NCBI GenBank assembly: GCA_000158135.1
Contig: DS999533.1
Span: forward strand, 8,551 to 72,550
DNA from: Rhodobacteraceae bacterium KLH11
GTDB taxonomy: Bacteria > Pseudomonadota > Alphaproteobacteria > Rhodobacterales > Rhodobacteraceae
Direction of reading: 5' to 3'
DNA: 64,000 nucleotides
Shown here in pieces: positions 54,518 through 64,000 of the stretch. Made by a program: the position numbers and the translations under genes. Positions within the stretch are counted from its first letter, which is position 1. Every line of letters starts with the position of its first letter. A model generated the notes under the pieces. The model did not search any database, was not told the origin of the DNA, and saw only the letters and a program-made list of their open reading frames with translations.

Positions 54518-54868
54518 TCAAACCAAAGCCAGCCGATTAATCCTTCGTGACGTAACACGTCTCCAGTCAAGCCCTTCAAAAAGAGCTTCAAACTGAGTTT
54601 TGCTGATGGAAATCACACCATCCTGCATCCTCGGCCACTCAAATCCCTTACCTTCCAACCGTTTGTAAACCAGGATCAGTCCGGTGCCATCCCAGACGAT
54701 CAGTTTCATCCTGTCCAATCGTTTGGAGCGGAAAATGAAGATCGCCCCGCTGAACGGATCAAGTTGAAATTCCTTCATCACGATTGCGGCAAGGCCATCC
54801 ATACCCTTGCGAAAATCTACGGGTTTCGAGGCCAGATATAGTTTGAAGTTGCCCGCCGGAGAGATCAC
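54518..54868 (-). CDS. tnpB: IS66 accessory protein TnpB
   Basis: 116 residues with the TnpB signature: ISPAGNFKLYLASKPVDFRK, GMDGLAAIVMKEFQLDPFSG, IFIFRSKRLDRMKLIVWDGT. IS66 needs TnpB alongside TnpA and TnpC. It overlaps tnpA by 4 bases. The tnpC that should follow is absent, so the element is incomplete. Confidence 0.9.
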   Translation of the reverse strand: MISPAGNFKLYLASKPVDFRKGMDGLAAIVMKEFQLDPFSGAIFIFRSKRLDRMKLIVWDGTGLILVYKRLEGKGFEWPRMQDGVISISKTQFEALFEGLDWRRVTSRRINRLALV

Positions 54869-55259
54869 GTCCTAGTCTCCACCGCCAAAACAATCTTGAT
54901 CAGATCGTCAATCGGGAACGTCTCTGGCAGGATAAGTTCAACCGAACCAGCACGAAGTTCGATGTGTGAAACGGTCGTAGCTGCGGCTTCCGTATCTTCA
55001 AACTCCCCAACAACAATTTCCGAGAACACATGTTCTTCTCGTATTTCTGTTCGTCCACGATTAGCCCGCCGCACATCTACCCGCCATTTGTAGACAAGAG
55101 ACTTTGAGACATTGCAGTCGGCCATGACTTGGTCGACGGTGAATTCACCGGAATCGAGCTTCTACTTTACAAAGTGTTTGAAACTGGGTGGCCAGACACG
55201 TCGACCGCCTGCATGGACTTCAATTGTGAAACCATATGCCTGAAATGAATGCGTTTCCA
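54865..55259 (-). pseudogene. tnpA: IS66 accessory protein TnpA, split by an amber codon
   Basis: It starts at 55259 (THSFQAYGFTIEVHAGGRRV, WPPSFKHFVK), meets a TAG at 55162-55164 and continues in the same frame with KLDSGEFTVDQVMADCNVSK, SLVYKWRVDVRRANRGRTEI. The amber probably replaced a CAG. The downstream ATG at 55125 would give a protein lacking the first part of the HTH. Confidence 0.8.
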
Positions 55260-55287
55260 TGATGCTCGATCCTTTTGGAGGCACCCA

Positions 55288-55525
55288 ATGCTGATTACAA
55301 CAATTGGTCTCGACTTCGCCAAGAACGTTTTCCAAGTTCACGCTGTAGGGGCAGATGGAACGGTCGTTTGCAACAAATCACTGCGCCGTTCACAATTGCA
55401 TTCGTTTTTTGATCGAACGCCACCTTGCCTTGTGGGTATGGAGGCTTGTGCGACAAGTCACTATTGGACCCGTGAGCTTACAGCATTGGGGCACGATGTT
55501 CGCTTGATCCCACCGACTTACGTCA
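55288..55525 (+). pseudogene. IS110-family transposase, N-terminal fragment
   Basis: It starts LITTIGLDFAKNVFQVHAVG and runs through [20 protein letters not shown] to HDVRLIPPTYV, where an IS5 piece on the other strand begins. Only the DEDD N-terminal half remains. Confidence 0.8.
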
Positions 55526-55529
55526 TTTG

Positions 55530-55905
55530 CGGCGATCAGGTGGACTTTGGTGTTCCATCCACCGCGCGACTTACCAATCGCTTGCCGTCCGTTTTTTGGG
55601 TGCGCCGGTGCCATCGGGATGTACTTTGACGCTTGTGCTGTCGAGGCCCAAACAATCGACGGACACGCGGATCATGTGATGCTCTTGAAGCGCATCAAAC
55701 AGCCGATCCAAAGCACTCGCGTCGGCCCACCGGCGCATCCGGGTGTAAACCGTGTGCCACTTGCCGAAACGCGGCGGCAACGCTCGCCATTTGCAGCCAT
55801 TCTCAACGACAAAGAGGACGGCGTTGATCATGGTCAGGTTCGAAATCCGCACATTACCGCGCTGAACTGGCAGGTAGGGGCGGATGAGTATGTACTGCTC
55901 ACGTG
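55530..55905 (-). pseudogene. IS5-family transposase, N-terminal fragment
   Basis: It reads QYILIRPYLPVQRGNVRISN, LTMINAVLFVVENGCKWRAL, PPRFGKWHTVYTRMRRWADA and VSVDCLGLDSTSVKVHPDGT; a frameshift near GAPKK leads to GWNTKVHLIAAND. It is inserted against the IS110 fragment, and its C-terminal half is missing. Confidence 0.8.
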
Positions 55906-55966
55906 TTATCTCATTTATAACAAAAACTTAACAGGTATCTGCATCATGTGATAGTGTTAACAGGCC

Positions 55967-56602
55967 CTAGCTCAACTTTGATTTGATGAGCGCCCAAAAT
56001 TCCTCCCTACTGTTGCTATGCGGAAAAGGCTCATGAGGAATAGGTACCTCTAGAAATGTGCAAAGCGGATTCCAACCTTTAGTCACATCGAAAATGAGAA
56101 TCCTGTTCTGAGCTGGATAGGATCGCACGTCCGCGTCACGTCTTTTGAAGGCCTGTAACGCAGCGGATTTGTCTTCGTGAGATGATCCAAAGGTTTGCTT
56201 CGCGATCATCTCATTGATCAATTCAGGTACATTGCGAATTTGCTCCGCTCCGTCTGACGAACCTTTCATACCAATGACCTTGCCCACAGTCGATGAAAAG
56301 CTTGTCCACCACTGTTCCGGTGCGCGTGTTGTATGAATGATTTTAGCCTTAGGGTATGCGTCAGCCAATTGTTCCCAAAAATGTGCCGCAGGCCAATCGA
56401 CCGCGCTGCGATATCCATCAAACACTGTTGACCAATCGACATCATCTCCTCTCAACGCTTGCCGCCAGACTGGAAGCTGGTCGGGGTTTGCGATGACTTC
56501 ATCCATATGATGACAAGGCCCAACGCCGAGTTTGTTTAGTGCGGTTTTTAAAGACATCGTGCCGGTTCTGCCGAAGCCCGACCCTATTATCGAAAGTGAC
56601 AT
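55967..56602 (-). CDS. Sulfotransferase-family protein
   Basis: 211 residues from the ATG at 56602. The N-terminal nucleotide loop SIIGSGFGRTGTMSLKTALN (PAPS-binding type) is followed by KIIHTTRAPEQWWTSFSSTV and a C-terminal FLEVPIPHEPFPHSNSREEF. This layout matches a family of sulfotransferase-like proteins common in marine bacteria. It may transfer a sulfo group from PAPS to an unknown acceptor. No operon partner. Confidence 0.85.
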   Translation of the reverse strand: MSLSIIGSGFGRTGTMSLKTALNKLGVGPCHHMDEVIANPDQLPVWRQALRGDDVDWSTVFDGYRSAVDWPAAHFWEQLADAYPKAKIIHTTRAPEQWWTSFSSTVGKVIGMKGSSDGAEQIRNVPELINEMIAKQTFGSSHEDKSAALQAFKRRDADVRSYPAQNRILIFDVTKGWNPLCTFLEVPIPHEPFPHSNSREEFWALIKSKLS

Positions 56603-56740
56603 ATTGATTCCTCGTGTATCAGCCCAGGTGATCAATCTAAGAGTGTTGTCATCACAGTTATTCTAGCTTAGATTGTAGCACAAACAACCTAGAGATCCAA
56701 ATTCTCAATTGATTGCCAAGCACTCTCAGAGAGTCGGGAG

Positions 56741-56940
56741 ATTGGTCGCCTTGGTCACGATGTCAGGCTTATCCTATTGGAGGCCGACACTGACGTCCGC
56801 GTGATCCAGGTACTGCTCAGCCGCGCCAAGCTGACCACGACGGCGCGATATACCCAGCCACACGCACGAGCAGACACTGCCCCACAGTTTGCGGTAGAAG
56901 CGTTGCACTGGCATCAAAGGCAAATGGCTTTGAGTTGGTG
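56741..56940 (+). pseudogene. IS110 scrap joined to a tyrosine recombinase end
   Basis: IGRLGHDVRLIL (IS110) joins LEADTDVRVIQVLLSRAKLT, TTARYTQPHARADT, the LGH-like and Tyr boxes of an integrase. Two unrelated fragments meet near 56778. Neither is functional. Confidence 0.6.
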
Positions 56941-56970
56941 CATGTTGTATAGTAACTGCAACTGCCGCTT

Positions 56971-59900
56971 TTAATCGGAACGAAACACCACGGCGACCCG
57001 ATCCAGAATCTGAGTGTTTGCGTTTCGCGACGCTTGTTCTGCCGCGGCAAATAATTCCTCCATCCGAAACCGCACCGATGAAAGTGTCTTTAACGGTTGC
57101 CGTGCAAAGAAGTCATAAATCGCGTCGATTCCCAGATAATCCGGTATCTCTCGCCGCGCAGCGCTACGTTGGCTGACATCCTTTTTGGCTTCAATCCAGA
57201 ATGAATCGAGTTCCTCGGCCCAGGATTCGGCGAGTTTCTCCAGCGATGGTAGCGTCAGGTGCCCGAACCGGTTGTAGCCTTGGTTCTTTGAGGGGCCAGA
57301 CGCGAGAAACCTATCCAAAGACTCCAAGAGTGAAACCGTTCGTTCGGGTCGGATATCCCAGTGCATCAGGCCTTCCAGAGTCGGTTGGAGACCCCCGATC
57401 ACGGAACTCAATTCTGCTTCTTTCGGTCGGACCCGATGTTTCCCAGTCTTAACGGTCTCGCCATAGGCCTCACGCAGCAACCTCATCACTTTTGGCTGAT
57501 CCCGGATGATTTCTTGGCGATCATTGATCTCGCAGACGGCCAACAGTCGTGGTGGCAAATAGGACGCTTCGACCAGCGATGGCGAGCGCCCACCAAGCGC
57601 AATGATGGTCATCGGTGACTTGCCGGCGAGAAGACAAAGCTCAGCGCCCCAAAGACTTTGAGGTTTGATGCGCTCCATGGACTGGAGGAGGTCGTCAGGT
57701 AGTTTACGCCGCATGTCTTCGACCAGATCATAGAGGTTGTTTCGGCGAAGTGGCCGTGGCTTCTTGTGCTGCTCTAAAATCAAGTCCGTCAGGTCCCCAG
57801 CGGAAAATTCAAGATACTCGTCTGCGAGGTCTGAAGCACCGACGCCCGAAAGCAGGGCGATGGATTCGATACGATCGCGACCTTTTTTGTCAGAGGACAG
57901 AACAAGCCCAGGAAGATCGAACGTGGTGTAGGTAATCTTGGAATGCGGACTATCGATGCGGTCAATCCGACCAAGTCCCTGAAGCATACTTTTGATGTCT
58001 GAGGTCACGCCGACAATTCCGAGGGCGCGTGCACGCTGGAGGTTGATGCCCTCTGCCATTTGAAAGGTCATGAACATGGCTCGGCGATGGTGGTCGGACG
58101 CCTTCTTTCCATCGAGAGCCAGGTATTCTTGGGCTACAGCGCCATTTCGAGCGACGGTAATCCCGGTTCCGGGGCCCAATTTGTGATTGGCAGCCACGAG
58201 GATCACGTCGGACTTGGGGCCCTTCCGAGAGGAGAGGAAGCGTGCGTAGACCTCCAAAACACCAATCCGCTCAGAGAGGAAAATCACTTGCGTATGCAGA
58301 TTGAGCATCTCTACCATATGTTCGGCGCGCTGCTCATCGATCGCATCAAGTTCCGAGCTCTGCAGCAATTCCCCGATGCGGTCGCAAATTGGCGTAGTGG
58401 TCCGTTTGTCGAGGGGGAGCTCGCCGCTCTTTGGTGTGATAGTGATTGTTGCGGTCTTACCGCCGCGGCTTTCACGCTCGGATCGCCTCAGGCTCTCGCC
58501 GATGGATTTTGGGCCGCGCCCATCTGCGTCTACGGCTCGTCTACGTTCCCAATCCTCTCGTGCGAAAGTGATCGACGATCTTAAGATCGCCAGAAAATTC
58601 CGAATGTGGATCCTCGCTTTGTCGTGAAATCGGACCTCTGTGTGACCCGCTCGTTTCGGGTCGGCCGACACAAGCGTTGTTCCCGTCGAAATACTCTCGG
58701 CGAGTTTTCTGATTTCGTCCAGGGTGGCTGATTGCTCGGGCGTGAGATTGGTGTCGATCCGGATGCTTTCGATCTCAGGGTATGCAAAGATACCAGGTCC
58801 GCGTTTTTTGGATTCTCCAATGCAGTGCCGCTGACGCCTAACGACATAGGGCGCCAGTGCGTCCGCCATGTCAGCCTGGATTTCGCGAGGATCTAACCGC
58901 TTGCCCGCAAGTCGTTTTTCGGCTTCCTCAATTGGTTGTGCGAGGTCTGCTTCGGACAGGAACATGTCATCCATGCCAGACCGCTGACGGTCCTCAAAGT
59001 TCTGCCGAAAGTCGCGTAGTGCATTCAACTCTGATGCTCTCTCGCGTCCTCGTTTGAGATTGTCGTTAATCGTTGCCGTGATTTCGGGGGGCACGTAGAT
59101 CGACGCACGTCGTTCATGGAAGGCGAGCAATCCGTCCAAACCCTGATTTCCCATCAGTGTTGCTGACAAACACGATGTCCAGATCGCAGGGCTCAGTTCG
59201 AAGACAAGTGAACGTCGCGATGGTGCGAGATAGCGAGAATTAAGTCGATGGCTTTCGTCGACGATCATGGACGCTGCCGATCGCGCGCATCGGTTTATCT
59301 CTCCGAGCTCCTCGGCTTCATCGTCTTTCTTCCTTGATAACCGGCTATGTTTGATAAGGGTGAGGTTCGTGGGTTTGATTTTGTCCCAGTTGTTAAGAAC
59401 GCTTGCTGGAATAATACCGAGCGCGCCATTTCGTGTTTGATCAGGGCGTTCACCGCCGTGTCGAAACACGACACTGGAGTGCATCGTCGGCAAAACTGTG
59501 GCGAGATGTTTGCCGATGTCGGTCTTTCCAGCACCAGTTGGAGCCTCTACGAATGCAAACCCGTGTTCGTACGTTGTGCCAGCGGCCTCGTACACGAGAT
59601 CGGTCTGGAACGGCAGCGGCGGACGCCCAGCCGCGCCGTCACCACCGACGCGCCAAGGCGCAAAGGACGTCATTTCGTGGACTGTTCGCGCAAGGGCTTC
59701 CTCAGCGCTCACTGGTCTCAAAATTGCTCGCAAAATTTCGAGAGCTTGTTCCGCCCAATCGGTGCCTAGCGTCCAGAACGCTTCTCCGGCCTTGCGGCGC
59801 GTTGTTGCGAGATCAGGGACCGCTTGCAGATCGTCGACGTACTCGAGATTGCGACTAAGGCCGCCAACCGAAAAGTTGGCGCTGCCCGCGAGCACGCCGG

Positions 59901-60453
59901 CGTCACTGGCGAAGAGCTTTGCGTGCAACATCGCGTGGGAACGGCCAAAGCGCTCCTGAGCAAGCTCTTTGTCGAAGATACGAAGAGAAATAGCGCCTGA
60001 TTTGACTGCATCGTAGGCTAGAACAGCCCGCAATTCGTCGAGCGAGCGCAGTGAAAGCCCACGTGTTTCGAGAAAGTAATCGCGGGCCTCCTCTGATAAT
60101 CCGCTTCCGCTTCCGTCGAGGTGGCTTTGGTTGTCAGTATTCGTCCCAAATATGATCCGGATCGTTTTAGGAGGTTCTGTTGCAATGCGCGGCCGAACGC
60201 GAAGAATGATGGACATCGCGGACAGGAAGTCTTGGTATCCGGTAACGACGAGAGCATCTGAGCCATTCAAAGTGCGCTCAACGAACTTTCGGACCGACCG
60301 TTCCCCATTTGTCGCCCAGACTAGCTCACTTTCCTCAACGTTATCGATGGCTGGCACCGTTTCAGCACCGGCGCTCAAAGTTTCCTGGTCGCGTTCCTTG
60401 GAACTACGGAACAAAAATCTTGATATGAAACTGTCTGCTTGCTCGCGCGCCAT
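56971..60453 (-). CDS. PLD-domain / SF2 helicase protein, probable defence gene
   Basis: 1,160 residues from the ATG at 60453, with GAGG at good spacing; positions below count from a GTG 9 bases upstream. Residues 50-210 hold one phospholipase-D-like motif (HAKLFASDAGVLAGSANFS, H180/K182/N196). An SF2 helicase follows: Walker A PTGAGKT (308-314), VDESH (401-405), LSATLMGN, and a motif VI QGLGRIDRID. The last 350 residues are unassigned. Such fusions occur next to restriction systems and probably act on DNA. It is divergent from the PaeR7I-type methylase, with a shared 400-bp control region. Confidence 0.85.
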   Translation of the reverse strand: MAREQADSFISRFLFRSSKERDQETLSAGAETVPAIDNVEESELVWATNGERSVRKFVERTLNGSDALVVTGYQDFLSAMSIILRVRPRIATEPPKTIRIIFGTNTDNQSHLDGSGSGLSEEARDYFLETRGLSLRSLDELRAVLAYDAVKSGAISLRIFDKELAQERFGRSHAMLHAKLFASDAGVLAGSANFSVGGLSRNLEYVDDLQAVPDLATTRRKAGEAFWTLGTDWAEQALEILRAILRPVSAEEALARTVHEMTSFAPWRVGGDGAAGRPPLPFQTDLVYEAAGTTYEHGFAFVEAPTGAGKTDIGKHLATVLPTMHSSVVFRHGGERPDQTRNGALGIIPASVLNNWDKIKPTNLTLIKHSRLSRKKDDEAEELGEINRCARSAASMIVDESHRLNSRYLAPSRRSLVFELSPAIWTSCLSATLMGNQGLDGLLAFHERRASIYVPPEITATINDNLKRGRERASELNALRDFRQNFEDRQRSGMDDMFLSEADLAQPIEEAEKRLAGKRLDPREIQADMADALAPYVVRRQRHCIGESKKRGPGIFAYPEIESIRIDTNLTPEQSATLDEIRKLAESISTGTTLVSADPKRAGHTEVRFHDKARIHIRNFLAILRSSITFAREDWERRRAVDADGRGPKSIGESLRRSERESRGGKTATITITPKSGELPLDKRTTTPICDRIGELLQSSELDAIDEQRAEHMVEMLNLHTQVIFLSERIGVLEVYARFLSSRKGPKSDVILVAANHKLGPGTGITVARNGAVAQEYLALDGKKASDHHRRAMFMTFQMAEGINLQRARALGIVGVTSDIKSMLQGLGRIDRIDSPHSKITYTTFDLPGLVLSSDKKGRDRIESIALLSGVGASDLADEYLEFSAGDLTDLILEQHKKPRPLRRNNLYDLVEDMRRKLPDDLLQSMERIKPQSLWGAELCLLAGKSPMTIIALGGRSPSLVEASYLPPRLLAVCEINDRQEIIRDQPKVMRLLREAYGETVKTGKHRVRPKEAELSSVIGGLQPTLEGLMHWDIRPERTVSLLESLDRFLASGPSKNQGYNRFGHLTLPSLEKLAESWAEELDSFWIEAKKDVSQRSAARREIPDYLGIDAIYDFFARQPLKTLSSVRFRMEELFAAAEQASRNANTQILDRVAVVFRSD

Positions 60454-60462
60454 TCCAGTCAC

Positions 60463-60865
60463 CTCAAGTTCAGTCTATCGCCGGTAGAAAATTGACCAAA
60501 TACTAGCTTTACATAGTGTGACAAAACTGGCGTTTTGAGCCATCTCGTATCTTCGGCCCAAAGCAATGTTGGACCAGTTCTTCGAGGATTTTCGTGCGCG
60601 CTTCTTTGAGCCGCGACAGTTGAGCAGCAATAGAAGTTCGAAACGCACAGTTTGTCAATCGGCATTGAACTTTGACCCCCTATCGGTATCTGCTCCGGCA
60701 AGGGGCAGGATAGTACGTTCTCATGAGCGTTTTTGTGCTTCCCCGCATTAAAAGACTACCCCTGGATAGCTGCCCCAATATTTCGCTATGGTAAGACATA
60801 GGCACACAACCTATGCTAAGAAAGTGCAGGATGTTCCCTCAATGTTCGATTTATAGAAGAGCTCT
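60463..60865. promoter_or_regulatory. Divergent intergenic region, helicase / methylase
   Basis: No gene here. It should hold both promoters. A stretch near 60660-60700 (GGCATTGAACTTTGACCCCC) resembles the outer end of IS21-type elements and is echoed at about 31118, so part of the region is IS debris. No clear operator is visible. Confidence 0.3.
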
Positions 60866-62593
60866 ATGACGCAATCGCTATCAATCCAATCGTCGTTTCA
60901 AGGTTCTTGTCCAATCAGCGAAGCCGTGGAGCGCTTGGCGAGTGAGAGCGGCATCGAAGAACGGGGAGCGATTTACACCAAACGAGAGGTTGTAAATTTC
61001 ATTCTCGACTTGGTCGGATACACAGCCGATCAACCTCTTACGGAATTTCGTCTTCTAGAACCTTCCTTTGGCGATGGTGATTTCATTCTTCCTGCCGTGG
61101 AGCGGCTTTTGGCTGCGGCACAACGCAAGCAGAACGGCCTCACATTTGCAGTGCTAGCACCTGCAATCCGAGGCGTTGAACTGCACCGTGAGACGTTTTT
61201 GCGGAACCGGCAAGCCATGCGTTCTATGATGATCGAACAAGGCGTATCTCAGAAAGACGCTGACGCCTTGCTCGACACCTGGCTTTCACAAGGCGACTTT
61301 CTGCTTTGTGAGTTCGACCAGGATTTCACTCACGCCGTAGGTAATCCCCCTTATGTGCGCCAGGAAGTGATCCCCGACGTTCTCATGGGAGAGTACCGCC
61401 AGCGCTACAGCACGATCTATGACCGGGCGGATATCTACGTGCCGTTCATCGAGAAATCGCTTCGTGCCCTGGCAACAGGTGGGAAGCTGAGCTTCATTTG
61501 TGCGGATCGGTGGATGAAAAACCGATACGGCAAGAAGCTGCGCGAGCTCGTCAGCAAGGATTACCACCTAGCGACCTATGTCGATATGGTCGGCACAGAT
61601 GCGTTTCACTCTGAAGTTAGTGCCTATCCGGCAATCACGGTGATTGAGCGTCGTGGCTCAAGCCAGAAGAGCAACGTAACGCGGGTATTTGCAAGACCAG
61701 AGATCAGTGGAAAGGCCCTCGGCCGTCTAGCACGTGAGCTGGCCAAGCCGAAGCTTAAGGCCACGAGCGATGTGCGTGAGATCGACAAAATCGCAGCAGG
61801 CGGAGAGCCGTGGATTCTCGAAGATTTTGACGCACTCGCGCTTGTGCGCCGCCTCGAGTCAAAATTCCCCGCAATCGAAGAAGCCGGATGCAAGGTCGGG
61901 ATCGGTGTTGCCACCGGCGCTGACAAGGCATTCATCGGGGACTTTGAAGAGCTCGATGTTGAGCCGTCCAGAAAGCTTCCCCTAGTCATGACCAAAGACA
62001 TTCTCGAGGGGCATGTTCAATGGCGGGGTAGGGGGGTAATCAATCCCTTTGGCGATGATGGCAAGCTTGTCAGCCTCGAGGACTATCCAAAGCTCAAGCG
62101 CTACCTGGAAGAGCGCTATGCGCAGATCGCGAAGCGGCATGTGGCGACCAAGGCACCGCAAAACTGGTATCGCACGATTGATCGCATCTATCCTGATTTG
62201 GCCAGACGCGAGAAACTTCTAATCCCCGACATCAAAGGGGATGCTTCTATCGTCTACGAAGGCGGAAAACTCTATCCGCACCACAACCTTTATTTCATCA
62301 CGTCCGACGAGTGGGACGTGCATGCGCTACAAGCCGTCATGCGCTCAGGTATCGCCCGCCTTTTCGTATCACTCTACTCGACCAAGATGCGCGGCGGGTA
62401 TTTGCGTTTCCAGGCACAGTATCTCAGACGCATTCGTCTTCCCCTTTGGGAGAGCGTCAGCGTAGAAACGCGGGATCGTTTGAAACGCTTTTCTGCAACC
62501 AACGACCGGCATGAGCTCAACGAGATTGTTGCAAGTCTTTATGGTCTTTCGGCTGACGAAATGAATTTGATTGAAGGGAAGAGAGCAGAGTGA
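60866..62593 (+). CDS. PaeR7I/XhoI-type N6-adenine DNA methyltransferase
   Basis: 575 residues. The AdoMet motif EPSFGDGDF (65-73), the catalytic NPPY (160-163) and [20 protein letters not shown] at the N-terminus are typical of gamma-class Eco57I/PaeR7I-like methylases. The C-terminal half is the target-recognition region ([60 protein letters not shown]). It probably methylates adenine in CTCGAG. It overlaps the endonuclease gene by 4 bases, and the reading frame is intact. Confidence 0.88.
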   Translation: MTQSLSIQSSFQGSCPISEAVERLASESGIEERGAIYTKREVVNFILDLVGYTADQPLTEFRLLEPSFGDGDFILPAVERLLAAAQRKQNGLTFAVLAPAIRGVELHRETFLRNRQAMRSMMIEQGVSQKDADALLDTWLSQGDFLLCEFDQDFTHAVGNPPYVRQEVIPDVLMGEYRQRYSTIYDRADIYVPFIEKSLRALATGGKLSFICADRWMKNRYGKKLRELVSKDYHLATYVDMVGTDAFHSEVSAYPAITVIERRGSSQKSNVTRVFARPEISGKALGRLARELAKPKLKATSDVREIDKIAAGGEPWILEDFDALALVRRLESKFPAIEEAGCKVGIGVATGADKAFIGDFEELDVEPSRKLPLVMTKDILEGHVQWRGRGVINPFGDDGKLVSLEDYPKLKRYLEERYAQIAKRHVATKAPQNWYRTIDRIYPDLARREKLLIPDIKGDASIVYEGGKLYPHHNLYFITSDEWDVHALQAVMRSGIARLFVSLYSTKMRGGYLRFQAQYLRRIRLPLWESVSVETRDRLKRFSATNDRHELNEIVASLYGLSADEMNLIEGKRAE

Positions 62594-63087
62594 GTCTTGA
62601 TTTAGCCAACTACGAAGCCCAGGCCCAGAACGCGGTAAAGCTCTTCTGGGGCAACCGTGAAGCCGCGCTTGCCAAGCAGATTGAATCCGGCAACCAAGAT
62701 GCGGGATCGCGCGGAGCAGTGACGGCGGGAAAGAACATGGATGGTTTTCTCGCCATTGCCCAATCGCTGATCGAGGCCAATGGGCTCGGCCTGGCAGACA
62801 TTTGCGTGCAGCAACGTGTTTTGACCCTGCCCGGTTTCTTCCGGCCAACGAAGCTATGGGACATGCTCGTGATGCATCGCGGCGAGCTTGTCGCAGCGCT
62901 CGAATTTAAGTCCCAGGTTGGCCCGTCCTTTGGCAACAATTTCAACAACCGCTCTGAAGAGGCTATTGGCACTGCACATGACCTCTGGACGGCTTATCGG
63001 GAAGGCGCATTCGGTGAAGATGCGCCGCGCCCGTTCTTGGGGTGGATCATGCTTCTCGAGGATTGCGACAAGTCCAATTCTCCGGTT
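62590..63087 (+). pseudogene. PaeR7I/XhoI-type endonuclease, C-terminus lost
   Basis: About 166 genuine codons: [60 protein letters not shown] with the PD-(D/E)xK-like D91 and E105-F-K107, and [20 protein letters not shown]. The family is near 246 residues, so the last third is missing. After [10 protein letters not shown] the frame enters inverted IS110 sequence and runs to a stop at 63255. The catalytic residues remain, but the fold is probably unstable. Confidence 0.85.
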
Positions 63088-63265
63088 AGTGCGACGTTGC
63101 GCAGGCTTCCATTGCAACGATACATCCGGGTTGATCAGCCAAAAATGCGAGGAGTTGTGGGCGCGAAAGTTTCTTGCGGAAGCTCACAGAGCCATCACTT
63201 GCTGCACCGTGAAGCTGAAAGCTGCGTTTCCCCAAATCAATTCCAATTATGCTAATGTTTTCCAT
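63088..63265 (-). pseudogene. IS110-family transposase N-terminal fragment
   Basis: It starts at 63265 ([20 protein letters not shown]) and runs through [20 protein letters not shown] to [10 protein letters not shown], where it meets the endonuclease. It is the fragment that truncates the restriction enzyme gene. The rest of the transposase is missing. Confidence 0.85.
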
Positions 63266-63282
63266 GGGTGCTCTCCCTATGT

Positions 63283-63780
63283 ATGACAATTCAAACCTTT
63301 GTCATTCTGGCACATTGCGATGCCGCCGGGTGGGGCATCCACCCCATCATTGATGTACTGGAAGATGGCGATCTCGGCGTCGCGTCGCGTTTTCCAGGCG
63401 ATGGCGCGAATGGGAGACGGTTTCTACGTTTAAAAACCCTCATACGCGTGTCACAAGCACTCGAAACCCAGCCGACCTGGCTTATCTCGAACGGGTTTGA
63501 TGTTACGGCCTCGGTGCCAGCTGAGGTGATATACCCAGAAGCTGCTGAAGTTATTCAGATATTCGAACGACAACGAAAGCTTGGAAAACTATCTGTCGCC
63601 AAGATCGAGTCTGTGATCGGTCATACTCCTATGGTTTGGTACCATATGCTACAATCCACCAACACAACGATTGTAGTGTTTTTGGAGATATGTCAGGCTC
63701 TCTCCATAGACCCGGAAGATTTGGTTGATGCTCGATCCCCGGAACGAGATGCTTCTCTGGCTAGAAAGTTTTTCCGGTAA
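63283..63780 (+). CDS. Probable HTH regulatory protein
   Basis: 165 residues from the ATG at 63283 (TIQTFVILAHCDAAGWGIHP). The C-terminal half resembles an XRE helix-turn-helix (KLSVAKIESVIGHTPMVWYH, TTIVVFLEICQALSIDPEDL). The N-terminal part has a second weaker pattern (LRLKTLIRVSQALETQPTWL). It might once have regulated the restriction system. Its first codons adjoin the IS110 end, so the native start may be lost. No gene is visible from 63781 to the window end. Confidence 0.5.
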   Translation: MTIQTFVILAHCDAAGWGIHPIIDVLEDGDLGVASRFPGDGANGRRFLRLKTLIRVSQALETQPTWLISNGFDVTASVPAEVIYPEAAEVIQIFERQRKLGKLSVAKIESVIGHTPMVWYHMLQSTNTTIVVFLEICQALSIDPEDLVDARSPERDASLARKFFR

Positions 63781-64000
63781 GTCTCTCTCACCTATAGATT
63801 TTGACTATTAAAAAATAGAAAATCTGCATTTTCCTGACCCGGGTACATCGCTCTAGAATTCGAGAGTTAATAACTCTTGGGGACGCAACCCCCACTACAC
63901 AATTGGCGGAACTTAGGGGCCTCGGTCGGTGAAAAAGCATGGTTTCTGCATTTCACCTCCGGAACAAGCCATAGGTTTAATCTGTCCATGATGGGGCGTT

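Noticed and set aside
8505..55259. Genetic code with reassigned TAG
   Set aside because: Several in-frame TAGs look like readthrough codons, but intact genes in the window end in TAG as well, and TGA substitutions and frameshifts accompany them. Ordinary decay explains them.
1..64000. CRISPR array or cas genes
   Set aside because: No regularly spaced repeats of 25-40 bp and no cas-like protein. The repeated toxin leaders are coding paralogues kilobases apart.

Overview
The window looks like accessory DNA of an alphaproteobacterium, most likely a marine Rhodobacterales (roseobacter-type) plasmid or genomic island. Supporting this are a MobA/MobL relaxase and its DUF6118 partner, a TraB fragment, a CHC2/toprim-type primase with a Xer-like recombinase, typical alphaproteobacterial IS3/IS66/IS110/IS481/IS630 elements, LysR/AraC regulators and a small tRNA-linked island. 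No housekeeping gene cluster or rRNA operon is present, and much of the DNA is insertion-sequence debris, so gene density is low and many genes are broken. The genus is an inference.

Bases 1-14,500 are the most interesting part: a mosaic of five toxin-immunity pairs. Four toxins (250, 4320, 7059, 13397) share the same short N-terminus: a signal peptide plus about 45 residues ending in ASECCNAPNKG. Each then switches abruptly to a different nuclease domain (Tox-REase-7-like, another PD-(D/E)xK type, WHH-type HNH, a further PD-(D/E)xK type) and is followed by its own immunity gene. A fifth toxin (5580, LHH-type HNH) has an unrelated secreted leader. After three of the pairs lies a convergent full or partial copy of the DUF6118 mobilisation-associated gene. 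Each variable toxin/immunity pair is therefore sandwiched between a constant 5' leader and a constant 3' tail. Between the pairs lie pieces of a relaxase, a toprim primase-helicase, two damaged copies of one tyrosine recombinase, and RelBE-like and YefM-YoeB modules. A short motif (TTTAGCWGCY) recurs at the seams.

Bases 14,500-34,700 are an insertion-sequence graveyard with two apparently intact elements (IS3 family at 15860-17279, IS481 family at 27322-28521). Around them are a BrnT-BrnA module, two paralogous LysR regulators, a DUF4440/NTF2-like protein, a frameshifted receiver-like gene, a secreted protein, a small lipoprotein and several hypothetical genes. At 34,700-37,126 lies a subtilisin-type autotransporter, followed by an AraC regulator (38,972-40,009).

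Bases 40,300-46,200 look like a decayed integrative island. They hold a TraB fragment, the 3' end of a tRNA-Arg(CCT) gene acting as an attachment-site copy, an integrase C-terminus, and a broken type I restriction locus (hsdS tail, intact fic gene, hsdR head). A mobile mystery protein A/B pair and a second integrase remnant follow. Bases 46,300-56,600 contain an outer-membrane protein, a repeat-rich autotransporter, a ParD-ParE module whose toxin lacks a standard start codon, IS66/IS110/IS5 debris and a sulfotransferase.

Bases 56,900-63,800 form a defence-like locus: a large PLD-SF2 helicase protein divergent from a PaeR7I/XhoI-type methylase and its endonuclease. The endonuclease is cut off by an IS110 fragment, probably leaving an orphan methylase beside the helicase.
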